This document shows positions 5,856 to 8,799 of a stretch of DNA of 8,799 bases, piece by piece. This DNA comes from an uncultured Myxococcales bacterium (GTDB lineage Bacteria; Myxococcota_A; UBA9042): NCBI GenBank assembly GCA_937915965.1, contig CALGHC010000906.1, positions 1 to 8,799 of the forward strand, written 5' to 3'. The notes beneath the pieces are model-generated. The model searched no databases, was not told the origin of the DNA, and saw nothing but the letters and a program-made list of their open reading frames with translations. The translations under genes were made by a program, and so were the position numbers. Numbering within the stretch: position 1 is the stretch's first letter; the number at the start of each line of letters is the position of its first letter.

Positions 5856-7502
5856 GTGATCGATCTCGGAACCGAAGACGTCATAGATAGCCGGGTCGGT
5901 GTACACGACATCCACCAGTTCGAGGTCAAGCTCGACTACGCGATCGACGCGACGCGACGGAACAACCGCTACCGGATCGACACCTTCTTCTTTGTCCCCT
6001 ACAGCCTCGGTGTCGGACCGCAGTCCTATAGCCGCGACCAATTCTACGCGGACATGCAAGCCTACATTCGCTTCAAGACGCCGGAGATGAGCCTTGACCA
6101 CCTGCTCGACCCGCAAAGCGAGCTGTCGCCCTTCGCGCGGATCGAACGCCTCGCCGGCGCTCCGACCGAGGCCCATGACGCCGGCGCTCTTGGTGATGGG
6201 GCGCTCGTCGACGTCGCCCTCGCTGACAAGCTCGAGCACGAGCTGCTGCTCTTGGGTTGCCTGGTCCGCAGCAACCTGCGCGACCGGGTGCATCAGATCC
6301 GGGCCGCGTTTGCTGGCCACGAGGCAGGCGGAGGCGAAGTTCTCGCGCCAGGCGGCTCGAGACGCTTCGAGGTTCTCCGTCCGGCCGACGTGTCCGATGT
6401 CTGCGAGCTGCTCGTCGACGAGATCGATCGCGTCATCGATCGTCTGCGCAAGCTGCGCACGCGTGCCCACGCCGACGGCTGGTCGGTCCGGCTGCTTGAG
6501 GTCATCGACCTGACCGACGAGTACGTCAGCGTCAACGCCGAGATTCAGCTCACCGTCCTCATCGCCCAGATCGACCTTGAGACGTCTCTGGAGGGCGGAT
6601 TTGGTCAGGCACGAGCCGCGATGGCGGCGCGCATCCTGGCGGAACGACAGCACCGCCGCGACAACGGCTACGCCGCGGTCCTCCACGACGAGGGCGACAA
6701 CGAGCACTTCATCTACCGCCGCAGCTTCTTGAAGAAGGTTGTGATGTCGGTGCTCTTCCTCAAGATCCGCCGGCAATCCGAGAGCGACAAGGCGGCTGGC
6801 CTGGCCGCCGCCTCGACCGCTGCGCTGGCGATGCTGGTGGCGACCGGCGCCGCCCTCGTCGCCCAGGCCCGCTATGGCGTCAACACGCTGCCATTTGTCG
6901 TCGCCCTGGTGGCCAGCTACGTCGTCAAGGACCGCATCAAGGAGTGGCTCAAGCACTACCTCGCCGGCAAGCTCGCACCGTGGATCGCCGACTACGCGGT
7001 CGACATCCGCGACCCGAGCACCGACGTCGCGATCGGACGCTGTCGCGAGACGGTCACCTGGTTGACGGCGGGCCGTGTTCCGCCTGACGTCTGGAAGTTG
7101 CGCCACGCCGGCGCCGACGGCAGCCTGGAGATCCGCACCAAGGCCGAGCTGGTTCTGCACTACCGCAAACAGATCAAGCTGCGCTCGGAGATCATCGGCG
7201 ACCACCACCGCCGCCTCCATGACATCAACGACATCATCCGTTTCGACATCACGCCTTTCCTCGCTCGCGCCGACAACCCGCTCAAGCCGACCTCGCGCTA
7301 CCTCGCCGACGAGGACCGCGTCGTCTCGTTGATGCTACCCAAGGTGCACCACCTCAACCTCGTCTTCGTGCTCACTGCCCTCGACAGCGACAAGCCGCCT
7401 CAGCTCGAGCGCGTCCGCGTCGTCTTCGACAAGGCCGGCATCAAGCGGGTCGAGGTCCCACAAAACGGCGACGCGCCAGCGAGGCGAGCCGGCCACGGCT
7501 GA
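5856..7502 (+). CDS. Conserved-looking hypothetical protein with two central-to-C-terminal membrane segments
   Basis: I do not recognise a named family. The product is 548 residues from the GTG at 5856 (583 if the ATG at 5751 were used). The N-terminal part is soluble, with an aromatic-rich stretch YRIDTFFFVPYSLGVG then FYADMQAYIRFKTPE (about 39-78), the most motif-like region. A helical, Leu- and charge-rich middle (about 115-300) follows and may be coiled coil. Two hydrophobic segments lie at about 312-338 and 344-358, forming a possible hairpin followed at once by basic KDRIKEWLKHYL. The C-terminal region (about 375-535) is soluble, with DIIRFDITPFL and KVHHLNLVFVL. There is no signal peptide, so both soluble parts are probably cytoplasmic and anchored by the hairpin. 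No nucleotide-binding, protease or nuclease motif was seen. It is divergent from the glycosyltransferase gene and convergent with the protease gene, so it is probably monocistronic. The reading frame is certain; the function is unknown. Confidence 0.8.
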   Translation: MIDLGTEDVIDSRVGVHDIHQFEVKLDYAIDATRRNNRYRIDTFFFVPYSLGVGPQSYSRDQFYADMQAYIRFKTPEMSLDHLLDPQSELSPFARIERLAGAPTEAHDAGALGDGALVDVALADKLEHELLLLGCLVRSNLRDRVHQIRAAFAGHEAGGGEVLAPGGSRRFEVLRPADVSDVCELLVDEIDRVIDRLRKLRTRAHADGWSVRLLEVIDLTDEYVSVNAEIQLTVLIAQIDLETSLEGGFGQARAAMAARILAERQHRRDNGYAAVLHDEGDNEHFIYRRSFLKKVVMSVLFLKIRRQSESDKAAGLAAASTAALAMLVATGAALVAQARYGVNTLPFVVALVASYVVKDRIKEWLKHYLAGKLAPWIADYAVDIRDPSTDVAIGRCRETVTWLTAGRVPPDVWKLRHAGADGSLEIRTKAELVLHYRKQIKLRSEIIGDHHRRLHDINDIIRFDITPFLARADNPLKPTSRYLADEDRVVSLMLPKVHHLNLVFVLTALDSDKPPQLERVRVVFDKAGIKRVEVPQNGDAPARRAGHG

Positions 7503-7605
7503 GGGACGCGTTCTCGCTTCCCCCAGGCTGGCCCGGCTTCTACCCTGCTGGCGCGTGCCTCGACAGACCTGCGTGTGTCTCAGGCGGCCCTTACGGACGC
7601 GCGAA
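7503..7605. other. Convergent intergenic gap without clear terminator
   Basis: About 100 bp between two converging stop codons. Only short, imperfect inverted repeats were found by eye, no T tract and no reading frame of interest. Termination here may depend on Rho. Confidence 0.4.
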
Positions 7606-8799
7606 CTACTTGGTGACCGCGAAGGTCGCGCTGACCGAGCCGGCGTCGTAGCCGCTCTTGCTGGCGTCGGCGGTGGCCGTGTAGGTGCCGTAGCCGTCCT
7701 TCTTGCCGTTGGTCCGGAAGCTGAAGACCGCGTCGCCGCTGGCGCCGCTCAGGGCGCTGCCACTGTAGAGCTTGCCGTTCGGCGTCGCGATGGTTATCGC
7801 GACACTGGCGCTGGCGACGGGTGCGCTGCCGTCGGTCACGTGCGCGGTGATGGTCGCGTACTGGCCGCTCTTGTAGCTCGCCTTGTCGGTCGAGACGGTG
7901 ACCACGAGCGCGCTGACCTCGATGAGGGTGGTGGTCGCGGTCGCGCTGTTGTTGAGCGTGTTGGCGTCGATCGCCACGGCTGCGGTCGCCGTGAGCGCCT
8001 GGCTGCCCAGCGCGAGCCCCGCCGTGTTCCAGTTGAAGGTGACCACCGCGCTGCCGCCGGCTGCGATCGTCGGGCTCTGGGTGGCGACCACGCCGTTGGC
8101 GTCGCTGAGTGTCACGGCGACCGTCTCGTTGTAGGTGCCGATGTTGGCGACAGCGACGCTGACGCTGGCGGTCGAGCCGGCGACGACGGGATCGGCGACC
8201 GCAACGGAGTTGACCGCGACGTCATGGACGGCGACCTGCAACACGATCGCGGTGCTGGCGCTGTTGTCGCTCAGGTCGGTCTCGCCGGCGACGGCAGCGA
8301 CCTCGGCGGCGAGGGTGTGGTTATTGATCGAGGCGGACGCGGTGTCCCACACAAAGGGGAAAGCGAGGCTGCCGCCTGCGGTGATCGCCGCCGACGCGGT
8401 GCCAATGACGACGCCGTCGGTCAGGTCGGTGAGCGTGACGACGGCGGTGTCGTCGAAGGTGCCCTGGTTGGCGATATCGACCGTCACGACGACCAGCTCG
8501 CCGGGGGCTGCAGAGGCCTGGGCGCTGACGGCAGTGGCAGCCAGGTCGTGGCCAACGGGCGCGGCGCCGACGTTCAGCAGCGGCTCGTGGATGCCATCCG
8601 GGTCGTCGGTGACGAAGTCGGTCGGCTTGGCGGTCGCCAGCAGCTCGGCGCGCACGTCGGCCGGGGTCCAGGTCGGGTGATCGGCCATAATCAACGCGGC
8701 GGCGCCAGCGACGTGCGGGCAGGCCATGCTCGTGCCGCTCATTGTGGTGTAGCCACCGCCCATGGCGGTCGAGTAGATGCCGACGCCGGGCGCCATGAT
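7606..8799 (-). CDS. Subtilisin-family (S8) serine protease, C-terminal part with CARDB-like and Ig-like modules (5' end outside window)
   Basis: The frame runs off the right edge: the codon before the ATG at 8796 is ATC, giving IMAPGVGIYST, the standard interior (D)I-APG-IYST motif of subtilases. That Met is therefore not the start. Counting it as residue 1, the catalytic-serine motif is SGTSMACPHVAG with the nucleophile at S23; the Asp and His of the triad lie outside the window. The catalytic domain ends near 80. Then come two CARDB/APHP-like beta-sandwich modules, about 83-187 (HDLAATAV to IVLQ) and 191-294 (HDVAVNSV to TLIEV), each with ANQGT/ANIGT and a DN/NNSA ending. A last Ig-like or macroglobulin-MG2-like module spans 297-396 (SYKSGQYATITAHV). 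A secreted, calcium-stabilised endopeptidase is expected. The tails probably mediate substrate or surface binding. No MYXO-CTERM or similar anchor follows; the protein ends FAVTK. Confidence 0.92.
   Translation of the reverse strand: MMAPGVGIYSTAMGGGYTTMSGTSMACPHVAGAAALIMADHPTWTPADVRAELLATAKPTDFVTDDPDGIHEPLLNVGAAPVGHDLAATAVSAQASAAPGELVVVTVDIANQGTFDDTAVVTLTDLTDGVVIGTASAAITAGGSLAFPFVWDTASASINNHTLAAEVAAVAGETDLSDNSASTAIVLQVAVHDVAVNSVAVADPVVAGSTASVSVAVANIGTYNETVAVTLSDANGVVATQSPTIAAGGSAVVTFNWNTAGLALGSQALTATAAVAIDANTLNNSATATTTLIEVSALVVTVSTDKASYKSGQYATITAHVTDGSAPVASASVAITIATPNGKLYSGSALSGASGDAVFSFRTNGKKDGYGTYTATADASKSGYDAGSVSATFAVTK

Noticed and set aside
5730..7220. 496-codon - strand frame opposite the hypothetical protein
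   Set aside because: Val/Ala/Asp/Arg-rich antisense shadow in a GC-rich gene. The + strand frame has a good ribosome binding site, TM segments and balanced composition.

Overview
The window is very GC-rich, with dense coding on both strands. Its proteins include an Asp/Gly/Ala/Thr-rich linker, tandem Cys-rich CDDGN repeats, a CGDGxDNDxDG-type calcium-loop motif and a subtilase with CARDB-like tails. This mix is typical of the large secreted proteins of Myxococcota (former Deltaproteobacteria) and their uncultured relatives. No RNA gene, CRISPR array, transposase or integrase was recognised. The taxonomic placement is an inference from protein style, not from a marker gene.

Layout, left to right: (1) A 5'-truncated secreted or surface protein on the + strand (3-2789). 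It has a DDAGTG linker, 17 four-cysteine repeats in strict alternation of two types, and two homologous C-terminal beta-sandwich-like domains joined by a calcium-loop motif. (2) A short convergent gap with a perfect 15-bp hairpin and a G9 tract. (3) An MscS-type mechanosensitive channel on the - strand (2912-3715). Its best start is a GTG behind a GGAGGA ribosome binding site, with a 10-bp direct repeat just upstream. (4) A roughly 300-bp spacer, then a polytopic GT-C-type membrane glycosyltransferase on the - strand (4023-5597). (5) A divergent control region (5598-5855) with a 24-bp tandem repeat, a hairpin and a plausible sigma70-like promoter. (6) A + strand protein of unknown function with two membrane segments (5856-7502). 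(7) A convergent gap of about 100 bp, then the C-terminal part of a subtilisin-family protease on the - strand (7606 to beyond 8799), carrying two CARDB-like modules and a terminal Ig-like module.

The two edge genes encode secreted proteins. The three inner genes encode membrane proteins, two of them (mscS and the glycosyltransferase) on the same strand. The theme is the cell envelope and exterior, but spacing and strand changes argue for separate transcription units rather than one operon. No established multi-gene system is evident. The most unusual items are the alternating Cys-rich array with its duplicated C-terminal domain, the unassigned two-TM protein, and the repeats in the two leader regions.
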